64,000 nucleotides of DNA from Pseudobacteroides sp. (GCF_036567765.1 NZ_DATCTU010000045.1:55616-119615), one strand, 5' to 3'; positions 35,633-45,094 are shown, counted from the first letter of the stretch. The notes: a model not told the origin generated them from the sequence alone. Made by a program: numbers and translations.

Positions 35633-38600
35633 ATGATTACTAGTGGAATAAAAAAGATGTTAAGCTTTTTGGCTGTACTTTCTGTATTAATTGCGAATTT
35701 CAATATAGGTTTTCCAATTAATAGCGAACAATCTGTTTACCAGACACCTGAACCAACAGTAATGGAAAGCGTGTATTCAACATTTGTCTGTACACCAACA
35801 CCCACAATAAATCCATTACTCCAACAATCAGCCCAAGAAGTCCAAACGGACAAAAAAATTATGGGCAAAATGGATTACCTGAATGACAGGGACTTTTTCA
35901 GTTTTACGCCTTCAGCAAATGGGAAGTATTTTATATACGGATTTATGTTATCAAATATCAGCAACTACAATCCGGTTCCTAATATAAAAAATGTTTTACA
36001 GATGATTGATTCTGACGGTAATAATATGAATATTTATTATGACGGCAATTCTAGGGCATGTTTAAATCTGAGTAATGACAAGTCTTATTTTATTTCCATA
36101 TCAAACAACTCAGTAAATTCAACATTTAATTATTCTTTTGAGATAAAAGGGCCATTTATTGATGATTATGGGGATTCAACCGATTCAGCATATGAAATTG
36201 AGATGTATAATCAGGTTAATGGTATTGCAGGTTTACTTGGAGAAAGCGACGTTTTTAGTTTTAGAACTTCTGTTGAAGGAATGTATTACATAGATGACTT
36301 TAAGATAACTAATGGGTATGCCACCTTTGATGGAAATTTTACGCTTTTTGATCAAAACAGAAAAATTATAAGAATAGTGTATTATAGAGATTCAGATCCA
36401 TACATTTGGTTAGAAAAAGATACTATATACTATATTTCTACAAAATGTAATTTTCCTGATTCTACATTTTCCTATTCATTCACAATGAAAGGGCCCATTG
36501 AAGATGATTATGGAAATGCAAAAGAATTAGCCTGGGAAATTCAATTGGATACTATAATTAAGGGTAGTAATAACTACATTTTTGACATTGACTGGTTTTC
36601 TTTCAGACCTTCAACTGATGGTGTATTCTGCATGGACAGCTTTAAAATAGTTGGAAATAGTTCTCCTCCCGTATTGTGTGACATCACCAGAATTATTGAC
36701 TCATACGGCAATGATTTAAGTGTTGGTTATTGCCATGAAAAAGCATATTTTAATCTAACGAAAGACACTACATATTATATATCTATTTCAAATAACTTCA
36801 AAAGTTCAATATTCGATTATTCTTTTACTCTTGAAGGACCAATTGATGATGAAGGAAATTCAAAGGATACAGCAAAGGAAATCCAATTGGATAGTCCTAT
36901 TGTAGGATATGCAAATTTACATTATGATATTGATTTCTTTTACTTTAAGCCTTCAGATACAGGAATATACTATATTGGTAATTATCCTTCAAGCAATTTG
37001 GTAATTATTGATTCCAATAACCTTAGTGCAAGAGTTAACTATAGTGGTGAAAAGGCGTATTTCAAGATGAAAAAAGCAGAAACATACTATATTATTGTTA
37101 GAAATGATGCGTATGCTTCATCCTTCGGATATTCATTCGAACTTAAAGAATCAAGTGAAGACGATTATGGAAATTCAGTAGAAACAGCAACAGAAATCCA
37201 ATTGAATACCGAGATCAAAGGAGAAATCAATAACTGCGATGAAGATTATTTCTCCTTTAAACCATTAATAAGTGGTATGTACTGCATGGATAACATTAAT
37301 ACAAAAGTCAATCCCGGCATTGGTCCTTATACATATATGCGAAATGCTATAGGAATTCTGGATTCAGATGGCAATACAGTGAGCAAAGATTGCGGTGCTA
37401 CTGACAATGTTTCAAAAGCTTATTTTTCTTTAGCCAAAGATAAAACATATTATATTTACATTAAAAATGACGTAGATCTAGCAACATTTAGCTATTCATT
37501 TACTTTAAAAGGACCAATTATAGATGACTTTGGGAATACACCCAGCTTTTCAAAAACATTGGGAAAGGAAGTTCCCGTATCTGGCAGAGTTGATTATTAT
37601 GGCGATTGCGATACATTCAATTTAACAACTACCGTTAAAGGTTTGTATTGTATATCAGTGCCTGAGATTGACAGCAATGATATATATTTATATGATAAAA
37701 AAGGTAATATTATTGATAAGTATTATTATAAATTAGATACCTCTAATTTTTATTATTTTCTTCAGGAAAATCAAATTTACTTCATTGACATAAAATCGTA
37801 TAAACACGTTGAACCTTATAATATTTGTATTTATCCACCACATGCAGATGACAATGGTAACACTATGAAAGAAGCTTCCATAGTACAAATTGGTGATACT
37901 AACGCTTCCATAAACTATCCGGAAGATTATGATGCATTTAAATTTATTCCTCCAACATCGGGTACGTACTATTTTAAAATAAAAACCGATATGAATTCTA
38001 TCATAAAAATTTATGACACATATGGTATGTATATTCAATACGCGGATGTTGGTAACAATACTTTATGTTGTAATTTAATAGCTAATAATGTATATAATAT
38101 TGTTGTCAATAACGAATCAATACTGTCAGTGGGTGATTATACACTTACAATCAGCAATACTTTGATACAGGACACATCCAAAATAACAGGGTATATCAAG
38201 CCGGACTTTACAGATAGCTTGTTGAATTCTTTAAGAGCTGGATTCAATATATCATTATCTGGTACTCAGTTTTCTGCTATATCTGATGAAAACGGGTATT
38301 TTGAAATTACAAATGTCCCCAGATCAGATAAAGGGTATGATATTGAGATAAGTAAGGATAACTATTTAAAGAGGAAGATAGAGGATGTTATTATAGATAA
38401 TAACAATATTTCTATATCTCTGCCTGAATCGCCAATTGAGTTGTGGGTAGGGGATTTGGTTGGATCCCAAGATGGAGGCATTAATATTGCCGATATAATT
38501 CAACTTGCAAAAGCCTTTAATACTTCTAAAGGCGATTCTAATTATTTGGCGGATATGGATGTAGATAATAATTCAGTAATAAACATCACAGATATAATGG

Positions 38601-38692
38601 TTGTAGCAAGGCACTTCAATCAAACTATGGAAAGCTACCCCAAAATAAGTATTGTTGAGAAGTCACAACTAAGGGATGAAAACAGTGTGTAA
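35633..38692 (+). CDS. secreted PPC-repeat protein with C-terminal dockerin-like domain
   Basis: A protein of 1019 residues. Signal peptide about 1-30. Seven PPC-like (bacterial pre-peptidase C-terminal) beta-sandwich repeats of about 110-120 residues follow. Most begin DDYGNS-x3-A-x-EIQL, contain D-x-DWFSFKPS-x2-G-x-Y and end YYISISNN-x3-S-x-F-x-YSFTL. A carboxypeptidase-regulatory-like domain (about 860-925) and a dockerin-like module (about 940-1005) close it. The second calcium loop (DVDNNSVINITD) is standard; the first (VGSQDGGINIAD) lacks the usual Asp at position 1. No catalytic domain is visible. The dockerin would dock it on a cohesin scaffold. GGGGAGAAAG is the RBS. Confidence 0.85.
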   Translation: MITSGIKKMLSFLAVLSVLIANFNIGFPINSEQSVYQTPEPTVMESVYSTFVCTPTPTINPLLQQSAQEVQTDKKIMGKMDYLNDRDFFSFTPSANGKYFIYGFMLSNISNYNPVPNIKNVLQMIDSDGNNMNIYYDGNSRACLNLSNDKSYFISISNNSVNSTFNYSFEIKGPFIDDYGDSTDSAYEIEMYNQVNGIAGLLGESDVFSFRTSVEGMYYIDDFKITNGYATFDGNFTLFDQNRKIIRIVYYRDSDPYIWLEKDTIYYISTKCNFPDSTFSYSFTMKGPIEDDYGNAKELAWEIQLDTIIKGSNNYIFDIDWFSFRPSTDGVFCMDSFKIVGNSSPPVLCDITRIIDSYGNDLSVGYCHEKAYFNLTKDTTYYISISNNFKSSIFDYSFTLEGPIDDEGNSKDTAKEIQLDSPIVGYANLHYDIDFFYFKPSDTGIYYIGNYPSSNLVIIDSNNLSARVNYSGEKAYFKMKKAETYYIIVRNDAYASSFGYSFELKESSEDDYGNSVETATEIQLNTEIKGEINNCDEDYFSFKPLISGMYCMDNINTKVNPGIGPYTYMRNAIGILDSDGNTVSKDCGATDNVSKAYFSLAKDKTYYIYIKNDVDLATFSYSFTLKGPIIDDFGNTPSFSKTLGKEVPVSGRVDYYGDCDTFNLTTTVKGLYCISVPEIDSNDIYLYDKKGNIIDKYYYKLDTSNFYYFLQENQIYFIDIKSYKHVEPYNICIYPPHADDNGNTMKEASIVQIGDTNASINYPEDYDAFKFIPPTSGTYYFKIKTDMNSIIKIYDTYGMYIQYADVGNNTLCCNLIANNVYNIVVNNESILSVGDYTLTISNTLIQDTSKITGYIKPDFTDSLLNSLRAGFNISLSGTQFSAISDENGYFEITNVPRSDKGYDIEISKDNYLKRKIEDVIIDNNNISISLPESPIELWVGDLVGSQDGGINIADIIQLAKAFNTSKGDSNYLADMDVDNNSVINITDIMVVARHFNQTMESYPKISIVEKSQLRDENSV

Positions 38693-38764
38693 AATATTTT
38701 TGTGCTAATCAATTATGTTTTATATTCTGATAGAATAAAAATAATAAAATTGTGGGGCGATAAT

Positions 38765-39405
38765 ATGTTTATTTTGAAAAAAAAGGTTAATTTCAGCAAT
38801 GTTTGCTGTAATATTTACTTTGAATCTTACTATAGTACATGAAGCAGCTAATCCTATTACAGTAATAGTTAATAACAATATAGTTAAATTTGATGTGTTT
38901 CCGGTAATAGAGAATGGAAGGACACTTGTACCAGTAAGAGCGATCTTTGAGGCTCTCGGTGCTGTTGTTACCTGGAACGCGAATACGAGAACAGCAATAG
39001 GAGTAAAAGGTACTCGAACGGTTAATATCAAAGTAGATAGTACTGATGCAACTATAAACGGCATTCATAAAAAGCTTGATGTACCAGCCAAGATAATACA
39101 GAATAGGACATTGGTTCCGCTAAGATTTATCTCTGAGAGTCTTGGATCAATTGTATCATGGAACGGAGAAACAAGGACGGCAAAGATCACTGATAATAAT
39201 ACCCAAGTGCAAGAAAGCACTCAGACTACTAATTTCAATAGAATATCTTTAGATATTCCAGATGGATGGATATACTCAACTAATCCTGAAGCTGCATCAG
39301 GTACAGATCAGTACAACTGGAGATTACACTGATATGGAGAAGATTGTTAGAAGCATAAAATTGTTACCCCAAAATAGTACTAACGAAAAACATATCAAAG
39401 GGTAA
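38765..39405 (+). pseudogene. frameshifted copper amine oxidase N-terminal-type protein
   Basis: From ATG38765 the protein begins MFILKKK, then the frame is lost at an A8 run (38777-38784). If one A is removed, the reading continues KKRLISAMFAVIFTLNLTIV, a sensible signal peptide, into two copies of the copper amine oxidase N-domain pattern (ENGRTLVPVRAIFEALGA and QNRTLVPLRFISESLGS). A second shift occurs near 39313: the frame ending YNWRLH-stop is replaced by TTGDYTDMEKIVRSIKLLPQ in another frame, stopping at 39403-39405. Such domains occur in clostridial wall-associated proteins. It is either a real pseudogene, a phase-variable gene or a sequencing error. Confidence 0.75.
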
Positions 39406-39571
39406 CGCACACGGACTAGTTTTGCAGTCATAGACGGACGCAATTATATTTATACAAACCTTGAAGATGTAGAACTGGAACGCATAGTTTATGAAAGACT
39501 TCCAACCTGAATATACCTTTGAGAATTATAAGCTAAAAGTCAACAAATACATAGAGGAAAATCTGCTTTAA
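39406..39571 (+). pseudogene. decayed fragment, possibly of a type I restriction HsdR subunit
   Basis: Two overlapping frames together read FAVIDGRNYIYTNLEDVELE, then RIVYE, and after a shift MKDFQPEYTFENYKLKVNKY and IEENLL-stop (39569-39571). The stretch FENYKLKVNKYIEEN resembles the region after the helicase domain of type I restriction HsdR proteins, where KVNKYIEEN-like segments precede the C-terminal part. No other restriction gene is in the window. The assignment is an inference from memory of the family. Confidence 0.35.
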
Positions 39572-39815
39572 TGTAATTACAGGACTAAAACTGATATTTC
39601 CAGTTGATCTTCCACATAAATATTATCACTTATTAACAATGCGTACAATTATTAAACCTATTTTTACACAAAAATACCTCTAACAATGACATAGCCTTTG
39701 AAAATCAATATTAACTTGAACGAATTAGTTTAATAGCACATTTGGGTTATATATGTTATAATTAAAAATGATTTTAAAACCAAGTGAATATAAACTTTAT
39801 TAATGAGGTGTTGGA
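39572..39815. other. intergenic region without recognised features
   Basis: About 240 bp of A/T-rich sequence. TATAAT-like tracts near 39757 could be the promoter of the following HEAT gene. Nothing else is seen. Confidence 0.4.
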
Positions 39816-40739
39816 ATGATAGTTACTAACGAAAAGCACAAATTTATATCTGAAAGCTTGTCTGGTGAATTAAAGAAGCATGCAAAAAAGTTTCAGGACG
39901 AAAATAAGGAGTATCTTGAAGCTTCAATTAGAAATAATACTTATGACGAAGTATATACAAAAATGGTTTCCGATGTTGTTATTGAGTCATACGATGTGAT
40001 GAACTCCTGGGAAAATATCGCCTATGAGGAAATCGGCGGTATGACACCTCTCCAGTATTTCGGAATTTTAAATAATTTATCTGATGTGATAGATTTGGTA
40101 GTTGCTTTTGAAGTTGAAAACGCAGGCATAATCCCCAATGGTCTGGCCAAACACATAAAGGCTAGTCAGGATAAACTTTTGGATGATTTGGTAGCCATGT
40201 TGAATTCTTTGGAATTGGATGAGCAAAAATGCATGAAATTTGGACAAAAGGCTGTAATGCACACCGCAGAAATAATTGGGGACACAAAATTATTAGAGCC
40301 TTTATTTAAGATAGTATCACAAATGGAAGATCAAAAGACTGATGCAAACACATTGACTGCAGTTATGAATGCCATACAGGCAATCGGAGAACCTGCTATC
40401 GAAAGAGTAGTAAGTGCGATTGAAAGCAGTGACAAAAAAGGTCAGGTTTATAGATTTCTGCTAATTAGTCTGGCAAGAATAGGTTCAAAAAACAAATCTG
40501 ATGCTGTTTACAACCAATTAAAGAAATATTTTAAGGAAAGCAGCTACAAATTCATCGAAGCAAATGCTTTGGGTGTATATGGAGATAGAAGAGCATTACC
40601 TGCTATTAGGGGATATATAGAAAAAAATGCCCATAAAATTTCCAAATGGGAATATACACAGCTAAGAGAAGTATTAATCCAGTTTGGAGGAATGGTACAA
40701 GATTTTGACACTTATTTCTCCACAGTGAAGGATATGTAG
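39816..40739 (+). CDS. HEAT-repeat protein
   Basis: A 307-residue cytoplasmic all-helical protein. The C-terminal half shows HEAT-type repeats (NAIQAIGEPAIERVVSAI, FIEANALGVYGDRRALPAIRGYI). The N-terminal half is helical without clear repeats. No catalytic motif. ATGAGGTGTTGGA precedes ATG39816. It stands alone between a terminator and pseudogene debris, so there is no functional context; distant similarity to the HEAT protein at 3004 could be checked. Confidence 0.75.
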   Translation: MIVTNEKHKFISESLSGELKKHAKKFQDENKEYLEASIRNNTYDEVYTKMVSDVVIESYDVMNSWENIAYEEIGGMTPLQYFGILNNLSDVIDLVVAFEVENAGIIPNGLAKHIKASQDKLLDDLVAMLNSLELDEQKCMKFGQKAVMHTAEIIGDTKLLEPLFKIVSQMEDQKTDANTLTAVMNAIQAIGEPAIERVVSAIESSDKKGQVYRFLLISLARIGSKNKSDAVYNQLKKYFKESSYKFIEANALGVYGDRRALPAIRGYIEKNAHKISKWEYTQLREVLIQFGGMVQDFDTYFSTVKDM

Positions 40740-40791
40740 ACTTTAGTAATCACTATAATAAAAATAAGCCGATTTAGATATGGTTGAGTAT

Positions 40792-40816
40792 AAGGGGGGC
40801 CTAAGGCCCCTTTCTC
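40792..40816. terminator. terminator between convergent genes
   Basis: AAGGGG (40792-40797) pairs with CCCCTT (40807-40812), flanked by GGCC bases that extend the stem, then TTCTC. It separates the HEAT gene (+) and ybjQ (-). Confidence 0.65.
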
Positions 40817-40838
40817 AATATATAGGGAATTAGGGTCT

Positions 40839-41162
40839 CTACTCTATTCTGACAGCCGTTCCATAGCATAAAACTTCGGTTATGCCTTGTGAAACCTCAT
40901 TGGCGTCATATCTCATTCCGATTATGGCATTTGCACCAATCTGATCGGCATGCTGTACCATGATTTCAAACGCTTCCTGTCTGGCTCTTTCACATAATTC
41001 AGTATAGAGAGATATGTTTCCTCCAAATATACTTTGAATTCCTGCACCTATGTTTCCTACTATACTTCTCGAACGAACAGTGATGCCCCTTACAATGCCT
41101 AGGTAAGATACTACTTTTTTGTCATCAAATGAAAAAGTTGTTGTTATATAACGACGATCCAT
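40839..41162 (-). CDS. YbjQ-family protein
   Basis: A 107-residue member of the YbjQ/UPF0145 family, annotated as heavy-metal-binding domain proteins; pentameric structures are known but the function is unclear. Typical pieces are VSYLGIVRGITVRSRS, a short loop FGGNISLYTELCERARQEAFE and QIGANAIIGMRYDANE near the end. The length matches the family. AAGGAGGATTC lies right before ATG41162. Single gene. Confidence 0.93.
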   Translation of the reverse strand: MDRRYITTTFSFDDKKVVSYLGIVRGITVRSRSIVGNIGAGIQSIFGGNISLYTELCERARQEAFEIMVQHADQIGANAIIGMRYDANEVSQGITEVLCYGTAVRIE

Positions 41163-41284
41163 TGAATCCTCCTTAATTTGAATTTGTTTAGGCTTATTCT
41201 ATATCATATGAGTACCATTATCAATTGATTTTTACATTCTAAAAGGATTTTACAACATTGGCATAAAAAAATTTAGGCATTTAA

Positions 41285-41313
41285 TTGACATAAATTATTT
41301 TTGTTATTATAAT
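41285..41313 (+). promoter_or_regulatory. promoter of the glycine riboswitch-glyA unit
   Basis: TTGACA (41285-41290), 17-bp spacer, TATAAT (41308-41313). Both hexamers are perfect. Confidence 0.9.
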
Positions 41314-41342
41314 TAATTTGTTAAAGATTAATAAAATATTGC

Positions 41343-41591
41343 GGATGAGTGTTATGGGAGAGATGCCTTTTAATATATAAGCTTTAGGTAAAAGTGATAT
41401 ATAAAGGCACACCGAAGAAGCTACACTTTCAGGTAAAAAGACTATAACAGGACGCACCTCTGGAGAGACCGTCAAGGCGCCGAAGGGGCAAGTTCGCCAC
41501 AGATGATGTGGGAATAATCTCTCAGGCAAAAGGACAGAGTTAGGTGTATAATTGATTTCAGAGGTCAAATCATGTGGGTTTGGCTTTTTTT
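41343..41591 (+). promoter_or_regulatory. tandem glycine riboswitch with terminator, upstream of glyA
   Basis: Two glycine aptamers lie in series. The first (about 41343-41449) has ATGGGAGAG, GGCACACCGAAGAAGC and TTTCAGGTAAAAAGACTATA. The second (about 41450-41541) has CTCTGGAGAGACC, GGCGCCGAAGGGGCAAG and TCTCTCAGGCAAAAGGACAG. These blocks are the conserved cores of the gcvT RNA. Downstream, GTCAAA (41564-41569) pairs with TTTGGC (41579-41584, one G-U) before T7 (41585-41591), a likely expression-platform terminator. In known examples glycine turns gene expression on; the direction here is inferred. It controls glyA instead of the more usual gcv operon. Confidence 0.95.
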
Positions 41592-41656
41592 AATGTCTAT
41601 AAAATCTATACATTTGATTAATCACATTTTATTTATAAATGCTTAGGAGGATTTTT

Positions 41657-42892
41657 ATGTACAATATTGATGAAGTTTTAAAAATTGATCCAGAAGTTGC
41701 AAAGGCTATGAAAGACGAAGTTGGCCGTCAAAGGAACAAAATAGAGCTTATTGCATCTGAAAATTTTGTTAGCAATGCAGTTATGCAAGCTATGGGTACA
41801 CCGCTTACAAATAAATATGCAGAGGGATATCCTGGAAAAAGATATTACGGAGGCTGCGAATTTGTAGATGAGGTAGAGAGGCTGGCAATCGAAAGGGCTA
41901 AGCAAATATTCGGAGCAGAGCATGCAAACGTTCAGCCCCACTCAGGCGCTCAGGCCAATATGGCGGTGTTTTTTGCAGTTTTAGAGCCAGGTGATACAGT
42001 ATTAGGTATGAACCTTGCTCACGGCGGCCACTTAAGCCATGGAAGCCCTGTAAACATATCTGGTAAGTACTATAAGATAGTACCTTATGGAGTTAGAAAC
42101 GACAACTTTAGAATAGATTATGAGGAATTAAGGAAGCTTGCAAAAGAAAACAATCCAAAGCTCATAGTTGCAGGTGCAAGTGCATATCCTAGAGAGTTGG
42201 ATTTTAAGGCTTTTAGGGAAATTGCCGACGAGGTGGGAGCATACCTGATGGTGGATATGGCTCATATAGCAGGATTAATAGCTGCGGGTATCCATCCAAA
42301 CCCTGTTCCTTATTCACATTTTGTTACAACTACTACCCACAAAACTTTAAGGGGACCTCGTGGAGGTATGATTCTTTGTAAGGAAGAGTATGCTAAAATG
42401 ATAGACAAGGCAGTTTTTCCGGGTCTTCAGGGTGGACCTCTGATGCATGTGATTGCTGCGAAGGCTGTTAGCTTTAAAGAGGCAATGACAGATGAATTCA
42501 AAGTTTATCAGAATCAGGTAGTTAAGAATGCAAAGGTTCTTGCACAGAGCCTCATGGACAAAGGACTTAACATAGTTTCAGGCGGAACAGACAACCACCT
42601 TATGCTGATGGATTTGAGAAATATAAATGTTACAGGTAAAGAAGCTCAGTTTATGCTTGATGAGGTGTTCATAACAGTTAATAAAAACGGAATCCCCTTT
42701 GATACACAGAGTCCTTTCATAACAAGCGGTATAAGAATAGGTACCCCTGCTGTTACTTCAAGGGGCATGAAGGAAGAGGATATGAAGGAGATTGCAGAAC
42801 TTATTCATATGACACTTACTGATTTTGACAACTCCAGGGAGAAGGTTGTTCAGAGGGTTGGCACTCTTTGCGGCAAATATCCACTTTATTAA
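41657..42892 (+). CDS. glyA: serine hydroxymethyltransferase
   Basis: A 411-residue PLP enzyme that interconverts serine and glycine with tetrahydrofolate, feeding one-carbon metabolism. Motifs: [50 protein letters not shown] and the PLP-Lys site [22 protein letters not shown] stretch ([14 protein letters not shown]). ATG41657 is chosen because TTAGGAGGATT precedes it; an ATG 18 bp upstream lacks an RBS. It is controlled by the glycine riboswitch just upstream, so its product or substrate regulates it. Confidence 0.98.
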   Translation: MYNIDEVLKIDPEVAKAMKDEVGRQRNKIELIASENFVSNAVMQAMGTPLTNKYAEGYPGKRYYGGCEFVDEVERLAIERAKQIFGAEHANVQPHSGAQANMAVFFAVLEPGDTVLGMNLAHGGHLSHGSPVNISGKYYKIVPYGVRNDNFRIDYEELRKLAKENNPKLIVAGASAYPRELDFKAFREIADEVGAYLMVDMAHIAGLIAAGIHPNPVPYSHFVTTTTHKTLRGPRGGMILCKEEYAKMIDKAVFPGLQGGPLMHVIAAKAVSFKEAMTDEFKVYQNQVVKNAKVLAQSLMDKGLNIVSGGTDNHLMLMDLRNINVTGKEAQFMLDEVFITVNKNGIPFDTQSPFITSGIRIGTPAVTSRGMKEEDMKEIAELIHMTLTDFDNSREKVVQRVGTLCGKYPLY

Positions 42893-42993
42893 AATAAATA
42901 TCCATAGAAATGTATTTCAAGACTCAGGGAGGAGTACCTGAGTCTTGTTAACGTCTGGGGAAATTCGGCGATTGAAGGAGGGGGGATATATCA

Positions 42994-44352
42994 ATGGAAA
43001 ACTCGAAAGATGATACAAAAGAAAATACAAGAGAAGATTCAAGAGATAAAAAGGAACCCCTTGCATACAGAATGTGCCCGAGGACTATAGACGAATTTTT
43101 CGGACAGGAAGAAATTGTAGGGCAAGGAAGGCTTCTATACAGAATGATCAAGGCAGACAGAATAGCTTCAATCATACTATACGGGCCACCTGGCACTGGG
43201 AAAACTTCTCTTGCAAGGATAATCGCATCTACCACAAAGTCCAGGTTTGAAAAACTTAATGCGGTAACCTCGGGAGTGGCAGATATTAAACGGATTGCAT
43301 CAGATACCCAAAACCCTATATTGAATCCTAACGGAAAGACTGTTTTGTTTGTAGATGAGATTCACAGATTCAATAAATCACAGCAGGACGCGTTGCTGCC
43401 ATATGTGGAAAACGGCACGATTGTGCTTATAGGTGCAACTACTGAAAATCCGTTCTTTGAAGTAAATAAAGCTTTGATATCAAGATCCTCCGTCTTTATG
43501 CTTAAGCCCCTTGGCGTTGAGAGCCTGAAGAGCATAATAAAAAATGCACTTAAGGACAAAGATCGAGGACTGGGTAATTATGATGTAAAATTGGATGATG
43601 ATGCACTTGATTATCTGGCAGAAATAAGCAACGGTGATGCAAGAACAGCACTAAATTCCATAGAGCTGGCTGTGCTTACATCTGAGCTTGATGAAAACGG
43701 TATAATTCACATCAGTTTGGCAACAATTGAAGAGTGTGTGCAAAAAAAGCATATTACATTTGATAAATCAGGCGAAAGTCATTATGACAATATAAGTGCT
43801 TTTATAAAATCAATGAGGGGCAGTGACCCTGATGCGGCAGTTTTTTATCTAGCAAGGGCAATATATGCAGGTGAAGATCCTGTGTTTTTGGCAAGGAGGA
43901 TAATAATATGTGCATCGGAGGATGTTGGAATGGCAAATCCATCTGCACTACAAGTAGCTGTTGCTGCTGCAGAGGCGGTGAGAATGATCGGTATGCCGGA
44001 AGCCAGAATTATCCTGGCACATGCGGCAGTCATGGTTGCTACAAGCCCTAAGTCCAATTCCAGTTACAAGGCTATCGGCAAAGCATTAAGTGATGTTTCT
44101 ACGAAGCGGACAGGAGAGGTTCCAATGCACTTAAGGAATGCACCTGCTAATGGAATGAAGGATTTGGGATATGGTCAAGGCTACAGGTATGCACATGACT
44201 ATCAGGGGAATATTGTTGATCAGGAATACCTGCCGAAGGAAATGAGGGGTACGGTCTATTATGAACCGACAGCCAATGGATATGAGGCAAGAATAAAGGA
44301 ATGGCTTGACAGATGGAAAAACAGAAACAAGGATAAAAGGGAGGGTCTATAA
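42994..44352 (+). CDS. rarA: replication-associated recombination protein RarA (MgsA)
   Basis: A 452-residue AAA+ ATPase related to clamp loaders, acting at stalled replication forks. Walker A GPPGTGKTSLARIIA (about residues 67-81), Walker B LFVDEIHRFNKSQQD, sensor 1 LIGATTENPFFEVN and sensor 2 GDARTALNSIELA, followed by the tetramerisation domain (RGSDPDAAVFYLARAIYAGEDP). The N-terminal 25 residues are a highly charged extension (NSKDDTKENTREDSRDKK). GAAGGAGGGGG precedes ATG42994. A small membrane-protein gene begins 1 bp after its stop. Confidence 0.96.
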   Translation: MENSKDDTKENTREDSRDKKEPLAYRMCPRTIDEFFGQEEIVGQGRLLYRMIKADRIASIILYGPPGTGKTSLARIIASTTKSRFEKLNAVTSGVADIKRIASDTQNPILNPNGKTVLFVDEIHRFNKSQQDALLPYVENGTIVLIGATTENPFFEVNKALISRSSVFMLKPLGVESLKSIIKNALKDKDRGLGNYDVKLDDDALDYLAEISNGDARTALNSIELAVLTSELDENGIIHISLATIEECVQKKHITFDKSGESHYDNISAFIKSMRGSDPDAAVFYLARAIYAGEDPVFLARRIIICASEDVGMANPSALQVAVAAAEAVRMIGMPEARIILAHAAVMVATSPKSNSSYKAIGKALSDVSTKRTGEVPMHLRNAPANGMKDLGYGQGYRYAHDYQGNIVDQEYLPKEMRGTVYYEPTANGYEARIKEWLDRWKNRNKDKREGL

Positions 44353-44353
44353 A

Positions 44354-44530
44354 ATGAAAAGAGTTGTTGCATGGCTTTTGCTGGCTGGATTTGTTCTATT
44401 ATTGGTCAATATAGTCTTTATTCATCTATATATGGTTCAAAGTCTTACTGTATATGCAATTGTTGCACTGACATACTGGTTTCTTTTAAGAAAAGATTTT
44501 AACAGCAAAAAAAGAGATAGAGAAGAATGA
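44354..44530 (+). CDS. small membrane protein (58 aa)
   Basis: Two adjoining hydrophobic segments (VVAWLLLAGFVLLLVNIVFI and LTVYAIVALTYWFLL) are followed by a basic tail (RKDFNSKKRDREE), predicting a membrane hairpin with a cytoplasmic end. AAAGGGAGGGTCT stands before ATG44354. It follows rarA by 1 bp, so it is co-translated. The function is unknown. Confidence 0.75.
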   Translation: MKRVVAWLLLAGFVLLLVNIVFIHLYMVQSLTVYAIVALTYWFLLRKDFNSKKRDREE

Positions 44531-44566
44531 TCGCTTATCTGCGAGGCGTAAAATTTTATAAATGTA

Positions 44567-44595
44567 TTGACTAATTATATCCAAAGTGCTAATCT
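44567..44595 (+). promoter_or_regulatory. promoter of the iscR operon
   Basis: TTGACT (44567-44572), 17-bp spacer, TAATCT (44590-44595). Confidence 0.6.
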
Positions 44596-44607
44596 AATTA
44601 CGAGAAA

Positions 44608-44626
44608 TCCAAGTAATATACTTGGA
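44608..44626 (+). promoter_or_regulatory. candidate IscR operator
   Basis: TCCAAGTA-ATA-TACTTGGA is a perfect inverted repeat (8-bp arms) 12 bp downstream of the -10 box and 19 bp before the iscR start codon. It is well placed for autoregulation by the Rrf2 repressor encoded next. Confidence 0.7.
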
Positions 44627-44644
44627 ATTGGAGGGTGTTAAAAT

Positions 44645-45094
44645 ATGAAGCTATCTACAAAGGGGAGATATGGTGTTAAAGCCATGCTTGATCTTGCACT
44701 CCATAGCTCTGAAGGAAACATTTCTCTTAAAAGCATAGCGGAGAGACAGGAATTATCAGAAAACTATCTTGAGCAGCTTTTTGCATCCCTTCGGAAAGCA
44801 GGGCTTGTAAAAAGTATAAGGGGAGCACAAGGGGGGTACATACTTTCAGATAAACCTGACAAAATATCGGTAGGATCTGTATTAAGGGCATTAGAAGGTT
44901 CTCTTGCACCGGTAAGCTGTGTCAGTGGGGATAATGAATCTTCTTGTGACAGGTATGGCTTCTGCGTCACAAAAATGATATGGGAAAAAATGATGAATGG
45001 GGTAAATGAGGTAGTTGATTCCATATCTTTGCAGGACCTTATCAATGAGTACCACAGGCTTAATAAAAATGATGATATAATGTACTTTATCTGA
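44645..45094 (+). CDS. iscR: Rrf2-family iron-sulfur regulator (IscR-like)
   Basis: A 149-residue winged-helix regulator. DNA-binding region: KLSTKGRYGVKAMLDLALH and SIAERQELSENYLEQLF plus the wing SIRGAQGGYIL. The three Cys for a [2Fe-2S] cluster are in SCVSGDNESSCDRYGFC (positions about 98-114), a spacing like that of IscR. It senses cluster status and should regulate its own operon with nifS, nifU and mnmA; a palindrome (44608-44626) overlies the leader. GGAGGGTG precedes ATG44645. Confidence 0.95.
   Translation: MKLSTKGRYGVKAMLDLALHSSEGNISLKSIAERQELSENYLEQLFASLRKAGLVKSIRGAQGGYILSDKPDKISVGSVLRALEGSLAPVSCVSGDNESSCDRYGFCVTKMIWEKMMNGVNEVVDSISLQDLINEYHRLNKNDDIMYFI

Noticed and set aside
41281..41568. 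Minus-strand frame of 95 codons over the leader of glyA
   Set aside because: It covers the glycine riboswitch, whose conserved cores explain the sequence.
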